Origin: Peterkaempfera sp044755465
Lineage (GTDB): Bacteria; Actinomycetota; Actinomycetes; Streptomycetales; Streptomycetaceae
Assembly: GCF_044755465.1 (NCBI RefSeq)
Contig: NZ_JBIVRB010000002.1
Location: forward strand, 186,001 to 250,000
Length of the DNA: 64,000 bases
Direction: 5' to 3'
In this document: one piece after another, positions 25,791-34,154 of the stretch
Layout of the letters: every line of letters starts with the position of its first letter
Position numbering within the stretch: position 1 is the stretch's first letter
Translations under genes and position numbers: made by a program
Notes under the pieces: model-generated
What the model saw: only the letters and a program-made list of their open reading frames with translations
What the model was told of the DNA's origin: nothing
The model's database searches: none

Positions 25791-26705
25791 TCATCCGTGC
25801 GCCGTGATCGGCGGGGCGGTGGTGGGGGGCGGGGTGAGGTAGCCGAGGAGTTCGCGGGCGGCCGGGCCGAGGCGGTCGTCGGCGGGGACGGCGGCGGAGA
25901 CCTGCCAGGTCCGGGGCTCGGGGCAGTCCAGCGGGACGGCCCGCAGGCTCGCCGCCTGCTCCTTGCGGGCGTACGGGAGCGGGACGACGGCGATGCCCAG
26001 CCCGTGGCGGACCAGGTCGATCAGGCTGTGGACGTCGTTGACCTCCAGGGCGACCTGCCGCTCCGCACCCGCCGAGGCGAAGGCCCGGTCGGTGACGCCC
26101 CGGGAGCCCCAGTCGGGGTGGAAGTCCACGAACACCTCGCCGCTCAGCTTGCCGCAGCCCACCCGTTCGACGGTGGCCAGCCAGTGGTCGGCCTGGCAGA
26201 GCACCACCATCGGCTCGCGGAGCAGCGGCAGCAGCCGTACGCCCTCCGGTGGCTCCCCGCACAGCGCCACGAACGCCAGATCGAGCCGCCCCGCCGCCAC
26301 ATCCCCCACCAGCGCGGCGGAGCCGGCCTGCCGCAGCCGCACCTCGACCCCGCCGTGCTCGGAGCGGAAGCGGGCCAGCAGCGCGGCCACGTCCACCCCC
26401 GCGACGCACTGCTCGATGCCGACCGAGAGCGTGCCGCGCAGCAGCCCCTGCACGGCCGCCACCGCCTCCCGGGCGGCCCGCACACTGGCCAGCGCCCGGA
26501 CCGCGTCCACCAGCAGCGCGCGGCCGGCGCCGGTCAGTTCGACACTCCGCGTGGTGCGCATGAAGAGCGGCGCGCCCAGCTCCCGCTCCAGCGACCGGAT
26601 GGACGCGGACAGCCCCGACTGGGAGACCATCAGCCGCTGTGCCGCCCGGGTGAAGTGCTGCTCCTCCGCGACCGCGACGAAGTACTCCAGATGCCGCAAC
26701 TCCAT
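25791..26705 (-). CDS. LysR-family transcriptional regulator
   Basis: 304 aa from ATG 26705. The N-terminal winged HTH is typical: MELRHLEYFVAVAEEQHFTRAAQRLMVSQSGLSASIRSLERELGAPLF. The C-terminal ligand-binding domain spans residues 90-290 (GTLSVGIEQCVAGVDVAALLARF, then VNDVHSLIDLVRHGLGIAVVP). It is divergent from the adjacent aldo/keto reductase with 123 bp between starts, the classical arrangement for a LysR protein and its target. The shared interval contains an AT-rich TCAATGCCTTCGATTTCTTC stretch continuing to ATTGGA that may be its binding region. Confidence 0.9.
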   Translation of the reverse strand: MELRHLEYFVAVAEEQHFTRAAQRLMVSQSGLSASIRSLERELGAPLFMRTTRSVELTGAGRALLVDAVRALASVRAAREAVAAVQGLLRGTLSVGIEQCVAGVDVAALLARFRSEHGGVEVRLRQAGSAALVGDVAAGRLDLAFVALCGEPPEGVRLLPLLREPMVVLCQADHWLATVERVGCGKLSGEVFVDFHPDWGSRGVTDRAFASAGAERQVALEVNDVHSLIDLVRHGLGIAVVPLPYARKEQAASLRAVPLDCPEPRTWQVSAAVPADDRLGPAARELLGYLTPPPTTAPPITAHG

Positions 26706-26828
26706 GATTGTGCAGCCTAGTCGATCAATGCCTTCGATTTCTTCTATTGGACGCGCGGCCGCCCGCGCGTGAGGCTGGAAACGTGTGCTCGACCGGAGCG
26801 CACCGGCACTGAGAAGGGCGTGAAGACC

Positions 26829-27686
26829 ATGCAGACCCGCCGTATCGGTGACGTCGAGGTGAGCGCGATCGGGCTCGGCGGCATGCCGATGTCCATCGAG
26901 GGACGCCCCGACGAAGCGCGTTCGATCGCCACCATCCACGCAGCGCTCGACGCGGGCGTCACCCTCGTCGACACCGCCGACGCCTACCATGAGCACGCCG
27001 ACGAGGTGGGCCACAACGAGTCGCTGATCGCCAAGGCGCTCGCCTCCCACCCCCGGGGCTCCGAGGTGCTGGTCGCCACCAAGGGCGGCCATCTGCGGCC
27101 CGGCGACGGCTCCTGGACGGTGAACGGCTCCCCCGAGCACCTCAAGCGGGCCTGTGACGCGTCGCTGGCCCGGCTGGGGGTGGAGGCCATCGGCCTGTAC
27201 CAGTTCCACCGGCCCGACCCGAGCGTCCCGTACGCGGAGTCGGTCGGCGCGCTGCGCGATCTGCTGGACGCCGGCAAGATCCGGATGGCCGGCGTCTCCA
27301 ACGCCGACCCGGAGCAGATCCGGCTGGCCAATGACGTGCTGGGCGGCCGACTGGTCTCGGTGCAGAACCAGTTCTCGCCGGCCTTCCGGTCCAGCGAACC
27401 GGAGCTGGAGCTGTGCGACGAGCTCGGCATCGCCTTCCTGCCGTGGAGCCCGCTCGGCGGCATCTCCCAGGCCGGCGGCCTGGGCTCCACGCACGAGGCG
27501 TTCGCCCGGGTGGCCAAGGCCCACGACGTCAGCCCGCAGCAGGTCTGCCTGGCCTGGATGCTGGCCAAGTCGCCGGTGATCGTGCCGATCCCCGGCTCCA
27601 GCCGCCCGGAGACCGCCCGCGACTCGGCCGCCGCCGCCGACCTGGTGCTCGACCCCGCCGAGCTGGCGGAACTGGACGCCCGCTGA
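26829..27686 (+). CDS. Aldo/keto reductase under probable LysR control
   Basis: 285 aa from ATG 26829. It starts MQTRRIGDVEVSAIGLGGMPMS. Catalytic residues: Asp/Tyr in TLVDTADAYHEHADEVGHNESLIAKAL, Lys in VLVATKGGHL, His in YQFHRPDP. The C-terminal cofactor motif is VIVPIPGSSRPETARDSA. It belongs to the same group as the gene at 6856-7719. An in-frame ORF extends 20 codons upstream, but only the chosen ATG gives the family start. Substrate unknown; regulation by the divergent LysR protein is inference from arrangement. Confidence 0.88.
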   Translation: MQTRRIGDVEVSAIGLGGMPMSIEGRPDEARSIATIHAALDAGVTLVDTADAYHEHADEVGHNESLIAKALASHPRGSEVLVATKGGHLRPGDGSWTVNGSPEHLKRACDASLARLGVEAIGLYQFHRPDPSVPYAESVGALRDLLDAGKIRMAGVSNADPEQIRLANDVLGGRLVSVQNQFSPAFRSSEPELELCDELGIAFLPWSPLGGISQAGGLGSTHEAFARVAKAHDVSPQQVCLAWMLAKSPVIVPIPGSSRPETARDSAAAADLVLDPAELAELDAR

Positions 27687-27920
27687 CCCGGGCGGCGACC
27701 GGACCGGGCGGGCGGCGGCCCGCCCGGTCCGGTGCGTGAAACCGCCGCCGCCGGGCAGGCGTGCGGAGCACGGGCCCGAGCGGATGGCTTCCGGCAGCCG
27801 CGCCCCGGTCGGCAGCCGGACCGCCGCGCCGGGCGGACCGGACGTACGCGGCTTGGACGTGCGCCACGGCCCGGACAGCACGCCCTGGCTCGGACGGACA
27901 CCACGGCTTGGAGGCACACC

Positions 27921-28877
27921 ATGGCCGAGCACCGCATCCCGACCGGCGGCACCGCCCTGGTCACCGGCGCCTCCCGGGGCCTCGGACTGCTGATCGCCCG
28001 CGAACTGGCCGACCGGGGCTGCCGGCTGCTGATCTGCGCCCGGGACGCGGCCGAACTCGACCGCGCCGCCGACCGGCTGCGTTCACGCGGCGCCGTCGTC
28101 ACCGCACTGGCCGTGGACATCACCGCGCCCGGCGCCGCCGAGCGGCTGGTCACGGCCGCGTACGACCGCTACGGCAGCCTGGATGTGCTGGTCAACGACG
28201 CGGGCGTGATCCAGGTCGGCCCGCTGGAGGCGATGCGTGAGGAGGACTTCCGCGCCGCGATGGAGACGATGTTCTTCGCCCCGCTGCGGCTGGTGCTCGC
28301 TGCCCTGCCCCGGTTGCGCGCCGAGGGCAGCGGCCGGATCGTCAATGTCGCCTCGATCGGCGGCCGGATCGCCGCGCCGCACCTGCTGCCGTACGACGCG
28401 GCCAAGTTCGCCGTCACCGGCCTGTCCGAGGGGCTGCGGGCCGAGCTGGCCGGGACCGGCGTCAGCGTGACCACGGCGGTGCCCGGCCTGATGCGCACCG
28501 GTTCCCACCTGGCCGCCGAGTTCTCCGGCCGGTCGGAGCGGGAGTACGCCTGGTTCGCCGCCGCCGCGTCGATGCCGCTGCTGGCCATGGACGCCGAGCG
28601 GGCCGCCGCCGCCATCGTCCGGGCGGCCGAGCACCGGCGGCCCGAGGTGGTGCTCACCCCCGCCGCCCGGCTCGCGGTACGGCTGCACGGCCTGGCCCCG
28701 GCCACCACCACCCGGGCACTGGGCCTCGCCGCCCGGCTGCTGCCCTCGGCCGACGGCGGCACCACCCGCAACGTACCCGGCGCGGCCGCCGCCCGCAGCC
28801 TGGGCTCCCGGCTGGTCGGCCGGCTCACCACGCTGGGTGACCGGGCGGCCCGCCGCCACAACGAGCCCGCCGCCTGA
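27921..28877 (+). CDS. Short-chain dehydrogenase/reductase (SDR)
   Basis: 318 aa from ATG 27921 with GGAGGCAC upstream. NAD(P)-binding motif TGASRGLGLLIARELADRG, VNDAGVIQVGPLE in place of the common NNAG, catalytic Ser in NVASIGGRIAAPH and Tyr/Lys in YDAAKFAVTGLSEGL. A C-terminal extension of about 70 residues (residues 250-318) exceeds the usual SDR length of 250 and is common in DltE/YqjQ-like classical SDRs. The 234 bp before it (27687-27920) hold no recognisable gene. Function unknown. Confidence 0.85.
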   Translation: MAEHRIPTGGTALVTGASRGLGLLIARELADRGCRLLICARDAAELDRAADRLRSRGAVVTALAVDITAPGAAERLVTAAYDRYGSLDVLVNDAGVIQVGPLEAMREEDFRAAMETMFFAPLRLVLAALPRLRAEGSGRIVNVASIGGRIAAPHLLPYDAAKFAVTGLSEGLRAELAGTGVSVTTAVPGLMRTGSHLAAEFSGRSEREYAWFAAAASMPLLAMDAERAAAAIVRAAEHRRPEVVLTPAARLAVRLHGLAPATTTRALGLAARLLPSADGGTTRNVPGAAAARSLGSRLVGRLTTLGDRAARRHNEPAA

Positions 28878-29038
28878 GGCCGGTCCGACCCCGGTCGGCC
28901 CGGCTCACGACGGACCCCTCGGTCAGCGCCGGGCTGTTCCGCTCGAACACCCGGTGCCCGGCCGCCTGGAGCGCCCAGGCCGCCGCAGCACAGGCCGGTG
29001 GGGCGGGGCACGTCGGCCCCGCCCCACCGGTTCAGCGC

Positions 29039-29093
29039 GGTGTCACTTCACGGTGTCACTTCAAGGTGTCACGCCACAGCGTCACTTCACGGT
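29039..29093. repeat. 13-bp tandem repeat at the 3' end of the GH74 gene
   Basis: GGTGTCACTTCAC (29039-29051) and GGTGTCACTTCAA (29052-29064) are followed by partial copies GGTGTCAC (29065-29072) and GTCACTTCACGGTG (29081-29094). The last partial copy contains the final ACC GTG AAG TGA codons of the xyloglucanase on the minus strand. The gene terminus has therefore been reduplicated downstream. Confidence 0.75.
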
Positions 29094-31868
29094 GCACGAG
29101 GTGCCGTTGAGGGTGATGGCGCTGGGCTTGGCGTTGGTGCTGCCCGCGTTGCCGGTGAAGCCGAAGGAGGCGGTGCCCCCGGCCGGCAGCGACTTGTTCC
29201 AGTCGGCGTCCGTCACCGTCACGGCGGCGCCGCTCTGGGCGAGGGTGCCGTTCCACAGCGAGGTGATCTGCTGGCCGTTGGCGAAGTTCCACTTCACGCT
29301 CCAGCCGTTGATCGCGGTGGTGCCGGTGTTCTTCACCGTCACATCGGCCTGGAAGCCGCCGCTCCACTGGTTGGTGATCGCATAGGTGACCTCGCAGCCA
29401 CCGGCCGCCGGCGGGGTGGTGGGCGGCGTGGTCGGCGGGGTCGTCGGGGGAGTCGTCGGCGGAGTGGTGGGCGGAGTCGTCGGCGGGGTGGTCGGCGGCT
29501 TCGTGGGAGGCGTGGTCGGCGGAGTGGTCGGCGGGGTGGTCGGCGGCGCGGTCGGGGTGTCCGAGGTGTCGCCGTAGATGACGCCGCGCCCGTTGGTGGA
29601 GACGTACACCCGGCCGTAGACCCGGGGGTCGCCGGTGATCGCGGCGCCGGTCCAGCCCCACTGGTGCTGGTCGTCGTTGATCCGCACCCAGCTGGTGCCC
29701 GCGTCGTCGGAGCGGTAGATGCCGCGTACGCCGCCGATCTTGGCGCTGGTGTAGAGCGCCGGGTAGCTGCGGCCCGGCGCGGCCTTGCCGAAGCCGATGC
29801 TGTCCGCCTCGTCCACGCCGGACACCTTGGTGAAGTGCGCGCCGGAGTCGGTGGAGTGCCACAGGCCGTACGTCTTGCCGGTGGCGCCGCCGGCCAGCCA
29901 GACGTCGCCCTCGGTGCCGGGCACCGCCTTGAACCGCACGGTGTCGGCGGGCAGGCCGGTCGCCGCGCTGGCGGTGAAGCTCGCGCCGCCGTCGGTGCTG
30001 GTGTAGAACTTCCCGGCCGCGAAGGCGTAGAACTTCTTGGCGTTCACCCGGTCCGCCGCCACCCGGGCGCCCTTGGGCACGCCGCTGGAGGCGGTCCAGG
30101 AGCTGCCGCCGAAGGAGGAGGTGGAGACGGCGGCGCCGTCCGGGCTCCACAGCACCCGGCTGCCGTCGGCCGCCACCGCGACCGTGCCGCCGCCGGTGGT
30201 GCCGGCCGGCTCGCTGCTGCCCTGGTACCAGTTGGCGCCGTTGTCGTTGGAGAACGCGATCCGCTTGGAGGTGTCGCCGTCGCCGAGGTTGCCGGTGCGC
30301 ACCACCTGGAGCGGGTTGGCCTCGGCGAAGTCCAGGCTGGTGGTGGTGGAGAAGTTGGGCGAGGTGTACATCATGGCCGGGACCTTGGTCAGGTCGGTGT
30401 GCCGGAAGCCGCCGATGTCACCGAGCGCGCTCAGCAGCGGGGCGCCGCTGGGCGGGCTGATCAGGTCGTTGACCGCGGTCTCCTCCAGGCCCTCCACCAT
30501 CGGCTTGATGGTGATCTTGCTGCCGGAGTCCCACTTGGTCAGGTCCGAGGAGCCGTAGATGGTGGCGCCGGTGCCGTACATCATCCGGTTGGAGTCGAAC
30601 GGGTCGATCTCCAGCGACTCCGTCATCCAGCCCAGCTTGGGCGTCTCCTCGGGCGGTGACGGGTTGCCGCCGAAGGTCAGCCACGGGGAGGAGGAGACGT
30701 CCATCGTGTACTGGTCGACCCGGTTGGGGTAGCTGCCGAAGTCCCAGATCTTCTTCCAGCTGGCGCCGCCGTCGGTGGAGCGGAAGATCTGGGTGTCCGG
30801 CCACCAGGAGCTGTAGCCGGTCACCATCAGGGTGTTCGGGTGCTGCCGGTCGATGGTCAGCCCGCTGTACCCGAAGTAGTCGTCGCCGTTGGAGTCGTCC
30901 GACGGCATCGGGCTGATCCGGGTCCAGGTGCCGGTCGCGGTGGCGTACTTCCAGACGTCGCCCTCGCTGCCGTCGTACGGGCCGCCGGTGTCGCTGGTGG
31001 CGATGTACAGATAGCCGCCGACCGGGTCGAAGACGCCCTTGTGCGGCAGGTAGCCGGTGGGCTGCCCGGCCACCCGGGACCAGGTCACGCCGCCGTCGGC
31101 GGAGTGGTAGATGCTGTTCTGCTTGTCGGCCACGCCCACGAAGATGGACTGGGTGGCGCTGCTGCCGCTGCCGGTGCGCTTGTCGAACGAGACCCAGAGC
31201 ACGCCCTGGTTGTCGCTCTGGTAGCCGCTGCTGTCCGACGGGTCGGCCACGTAGTTGCCCACGTTGGGGAAGGAGGCGACCTTCGCCCAGGTCACGCCGT
31301 AGTCGGTGGAGCGCCACAGCCCATTGCCGCTGGGCGCGCCGAAGTACAGCACGCTGTCCTTGTTGGGGTCGATCGCCAGCCGCTCGCCCTCACCGCGACC
31401 GGGCATATTGCCGCCGATCTTGAACGGCAGCACGGTGCGCTTCCAGGTGGCGCCCTTGTCGGTGGAGCGCAGGATGGCGCCGTTGTTCGGGTCCCAGCTG
31501 GTGGTGTAGTTGCCGGCGGCGACGTACACCCGGCTGGTGTCCACCGGGTCGGTGGCGAGGCTGGCGACGCCGGAGTAGCTCCAGTCGTCCCAGCCGACCG
31601 AGTCCAGCAGCGGAATCCACTTCTTGCTGGTGGGGTCCTGGCGGTAGGCGCCGCCGATGTCGGTCCGGGCGTAGACCAGGTTCTTCTCGGTCTGGTTGAA
31701 GATGATGCCGGGGACGAAGCCGCCCCCGTCGATGCGGACGTTCTTCCAGCTGTACGACCCGGCCGGGGTCGCCGCGGCGGCGTCGGCGCCGGTGCCGGCG
31801 AGCCAGCCCAGGCCCAGCCCGGCGGTGACCGTCATGGCGACGGCCGCCGTCCTGACGCGTTTCAACAT
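29082..31868 (-). CDS. Secreted GH74 xyloglucanase with C-terminal CBM2
   Basis: 928 aa from ATG 31868 (AAGGAG upstream). Signal peptide about residues 1-32 (AAVAMTVTAGLGLGWLAGTGADAAAA). The GH74 domain (about 35-770) is a double seven-bladed propeller with repeated Asp-box-like STDGGASW/STDKGATW/SADGGVTW motifs and the opening YSWKNVRIDGGGFVPGIIF. A (PPTT)n linker spans about 772-822. The CBM2 cellulose-binding domain closes the protein (CEVTYAITNQWSGGFQADVTVKN, SFGFTGNAG). It hydrolyses beta-1,4 linkages of xyloglucan in plant cell walls. The 296-bp upstream interval has no CebR-type palindrome, unlike the other CBM2 enzyme in this window. Confidence 0.95.
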   Translation of the reverse strand: MLKRVRTAAVAMTVTAGLGLGWLAGTGADAAAATPAGSYSWKNVRIDGGGFVPGIIFNQTEKNLVYARTDIGGAYRQDPTSKKWIPLLDSVGWDDWSYSGVASLATDPVDTSRVYVAAGNYTTSWDPNNGAILRSTDKGATWKRTVLPFKIGGNMPGRGEGERLAIDPNKDSVLYFGAPSGNGLWRSTDYGVTWAKVASFPNVGNYVADPSDSSGYQSDNQGVLWVSFDKRTGSGSSATQSIFVGVADKQNSIYHSADGGVTWSRVAGQPTGYLPHKGVFDPVGGYLYIATSDTGGPYDGSEGDVWKYATATGTWTRISPMPSDDSNGDDYFGYSGLTIDRQHPNTLMVTGYSSWWPDTQIFRSTDGGASWKKIWDFGSYPNRVDQYTMDVSSSPWLTFGGNPSPPEETPKLGWMTESLEIDPFDSNRMMYGTGATIYGSSDLTKWDSGSKITIKPMVEGLEETAVNDLISPPSGAPLLSALGDIGGFRHTDLTKVPAMMYTSPNFSTTTSLDFAEANPLQVVRTGNLGDGDTSKRIAFSNDNGANWYQGSSEPAGTTGGGTVAVAADGSRVLWSPDGAAVSTSSFGGSSWTASSGVPKGARVAADRVNAKKFYAFAAGKFYTSTDGGASFTASAATGLPADTVRFKAVPGTEGDVWLAGGATGKTYGLWHSTDSGAHFTKVSGVDEADSIGFGKAAPGRSYPALYTSAKIGGVRGIYRSDDAGTSWVRINDDQHQWGWTGAAITGDPRVYGRVYVSTNGRGVIYGDTSDTPTAPPTTPPTTPPTTPPTKPPTTPPTTPPTTPPTTPPTTPPTTPPTTPPAAGGCEVTYAITNQWSGGFQADVTVKNTGTTAINGWSVKWNFANGQQITSLWNGTLAQSGAAVTVTDADWNKSLPAGGTASFGFTGNAGSTNAKPSAITLNGTSCTVK

Positions 31869-32164
31869 GGGTGCGGACTCCTTGTATCGGTGCCCGCACT
31901 GCGGGAGCCAGGCAGTCCCGCCGGGGGGAGCCGGGGGAGTGCGCGGCCGATACGTCCGCAGCGTCACTGGCTCGCCGCACCCCGGAGGGGCGCGCGGGCG
32001 CGTGGTGGGGGAACCGGGCTGTCCGGGCCCCGTTGCATGAGGAATGCCGAAGCGGCGCGCGATCCGTCGCAGCCGTCGCTCAGGGCAGGCTACTGCCCCC
32101 GTCACGCCGTGCCACCGGCGTGGTCGGGCACTGTCCGACATCGGCCACCGCGCCGCCGGGCGCC

Positions 32165-33505
32165 TCACCGGTGGCGCACGGCCAGCGCGAGATAGCGGTC
32201 GTCCTGGTCGGTGTAGCGGGTGAGCCGCCAGCCGGCCGCGTCCAGCAGCGGGCGGAGGTTGGGCTCGGCGCGCAGGTCGTCCGGGGTGACCGCCCGGCCG
32301 TGGCGGGCGGCGAGCGCGGCCCGGCCGACCGGGTGGAACAGCGCCAGCCGGCCGCCCGCCCGGGTCACCCGGGCCAGCTCGGCCAGCCCGGCGGCCGGGT
32401 CGGGCAGATGGGAGATCAGCCCGGCCCCGAAGACGGCGTCCAGCGCCCGGTCGGGCAGCGGCAGCCGTGCGCAGTCCGCGACCAGCAGCCCGGCGGCGCC
32501 GGACCGGCCGGCCGCGGCGGCGGTGCGCAGCATGGCGGGCGTCAGGTCGGCGCCCAGCACGGTGCCCTCGGCGCCGACCGCCGCGCGCAGCGCGGGCAGG
32601 GCGCGCCCGGTGCCGCAGCCCGCGTCCAGCACCGCCTGGCCGGGGGTCAGCTCCAGCTCCGCGACGGCTGCTCGGTAGCGGGGGCCGTCATCGGGGAAGC
32701 GCACCTCCCAGTCGGCGGCCCGGGAGGTGAAGAACGCCCGGGTGCGGCTGTGGTCGGCGCGCGCCGCCACCAGCGCCGCGAACCGGTCCAGCACGCCGTC
32801 CCGCCAGGGGGCCAGCGTGGCCAGCCGCCCGGGCGCGGCGGCCAGCAGCGCGTCCCCGCCGTGGGCGCACGCCTGTTCGGGGGAGCCCGCCGCGAACGCC
32901 GCGACGGTCTCCGGCACCGCCTCCAGGTGGAACTGCACGCCCCAGGCGCTGCCGCCGACCCGGAACGCCTGCACCGGGTAGCGCTCGCCGGTGGCCAGCA
33001 GCACCGCGCCGTCCGGCAGCCGGATGGTGTCGCTGTGCCACTGGAGCACCCGGTGCTCACCGCCCGGCCCGGTGATCAGCGGCTCGGTGATCAGTGGCCC
33101 GGCGAACAGCGGCCCGCCGAACACCGGGTCGGCCGCCGCCGCCCCGGTCAGCCGGACCGGCTCCCAGCCGATCTCGGGGCCCGCCGCGCCCCGGTGGGCC
33201 GCCCCGCCGGCCGCCACGGCCAGCAACTGGGCGCCCAGGCAGATGCCCAGCAACGGCAGTTCGGCGGCCAGGGCGGCGCGGATCAGCGTCAGCTCGGCCC
33301 GCCGCGAGGCGAAGCCCTGGTCGCGCCAGGCGTCCTGCGGGCCGCCCATCACCACCAGCGCCTCCACGTCGTCGGGCAGCTGCTCCGGCACCGGTTCGCC
33401 CAGGTGGGCGCGGCAGGCCCGCAGTTCGAGACCGGCCCGCCGCAGGGCGTCGCCCGCCGCGTACGGGCCCTCGCCGGCTCCGTGCTCGACCACCAGTACC
33501 GCCAT
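32165..33505 (-). CDS. Fusion of class I glutamine amidotransferase and SAM-dependent methyltransferase
   Basis: 446 aa from ATG 33505 (GGAGGGA six bases upstream). Residues 1-235 are a type 1 glutamine amidotransferase: oxyanion strand LVVMGGPQDAW, nucleophile LLGICLGAQLLAVAAGG and His/Glu pair in WGVQFHLEAVPETV. Residues about 270-446 are a class I methyltransferase with the SAM motif VLDAGCGTGRALPALR, then GADLTPAMLRTAA and a motif-IV-like AVFGAGLISHLPDPAAGL. Both active sites look intact. Stand-alone proteins of each type are common; the fusion is not one I recognise. Substrate unknown. A frameshift-made fusion is unlikely because the linker is continuous. Confidence 0.85.
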   Translation of the reverse strand: MAVLVVEHGAGEGPYAAGDALRRAGLELRACRAHLGEPVPEQLPDDVEALVVMGGPQDAWRDQGFASRRAELTLIRAALAAELPLLGICLGAQLLAVAAGGAAHRGAAGPEIGWEPVRLTGAAAADPVFGGPLFAGPLITEPLITGPGGEHRVLQWHSDTIRLPDGAVLLATGERYPVQAFRVGGSAWGVQFHLEAVPETVAAFAAGSPEQACAHGGDALLAAAPGRLATLAPWRDGVLDRFAALVAARADHSRTRAFFTSRAADWEVRFPDDGPRYRAAVAELELTPGQAVLDAGCGTGRALPALRAAVGAEGTVLGADLTPAMLRTAAAAGRSGAAGLLVADCARLPLPDRALDAVFGAGLISHLPDPAAGLAELARVTRAGGRLALFHPVGRAALAARHGRAVTPDDLRAEPNLRPLLDAAGWRLTRYTDQDDRYLALAVRHR

Positions 33506-33669
33506 CGGGGCTCCCTCCGCCGTGTCCGCCCGCTCCCGGCATCGTACGAGAGGGGTCGGACACGGCGGGCGCGGTGGAGCGTCCGGGGCGGCAAAACCGG
33601 TGGCGGAGGTGGTGGGGCGGCATGGGAGCATGCGGCTGTCCGCACGTGGGTCCGACCCGAGGAGCGACC

Positions 33670-34005
33670 TTGTCCGTGCCGCGTCCCGTCCGTACTCCCA
33701 AGCCGCCGTACTACGTCGTCACCTTCGTCTCGCGGCTCGGCGCGGAGACCGAGGGCTACGCCGAGACCGATGTCCGGATGACCGCCCTGTCGGAGGGCCG
33801 GCCGGGGCTGCTGGGCGTCGACTCGGTGCGCGGTCCCGACGGCTTCGGCATCACCGTCTCGTACTGGACCGACGAGGAGTCCATCGCCAGTTGGCGGGCC
33901 GACGCCGAGCACACCGAGGCGCGGCGGCGGGGCCGGGAGACCTGGTACGACGAGTTCGTGGTGCACATCAGCCGGGTGGAGCGCGCCTATCGCTTCGAGC
34001 GGTGA
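33670..34005 (+). CDS. Antibiotic-biosynthesis-monooxygenase-like (ABM) dimeric ferredoxin-fold protein
   Basis: 111 aa from TTG 33670, chosen because GAGGAG lies five bases upstream; GTG 33676 is an alternative. The compact fold reads YYVVTFVSRLGAETEGYAETDVRMTALSEGRPGLLGVDSVRG then GITVSYWTDEESIASWRADAEHTEARRRGRETWYDEF, typical of YqjZ/ABM-domain proteins. Some members act in heme or quinone chemistry, most are uncharacterised. It lies just upstream of the first iron box. Confidence 0.78.
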   Translation: MSVPRPVRTPKPPYYVVTFVSRLGAETEGYAETDVRMTALSEGRPGLLGVDSVRGPDGFGITVSYWTDEESIASWRADAEHTEARRRGRETWYDEFVVHISRVERAYRFER

Positions 34006-34025
34006 CCGGGGGCCGAGCAGCCTTG

Positions 34026-34044
34026 TAAGGCCAGGCTTCCCTAC
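34026..34044. promoter_or_regulatory. Iron box (DmdR/IdeR type) upstream of the PLP decarboxylase
   Basis: TAAGGCCAGGCTTCCCTAC matches the actinobacterial iron-box pattern TTAGGTTAGGCTAACCTAA at 13 of 19 positions. It lies 110 bp before the decarboxylase start. DmdR1-type repressors bind such boxes when iron is replete. It is the weakest of the four boxes in the window. Confidence 0.6.
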
Positions 34045-34154
34045 GTAGGGTCGGGCGTTGGATCGCGCGGCCCGGTCCGCCGGTGGTGCGCCGCCGACGG
34101 CGGTGCGTGCACTGCGGGTTGACGGTCCGTCAACGCCGAGCGAGAGGGACCGAT

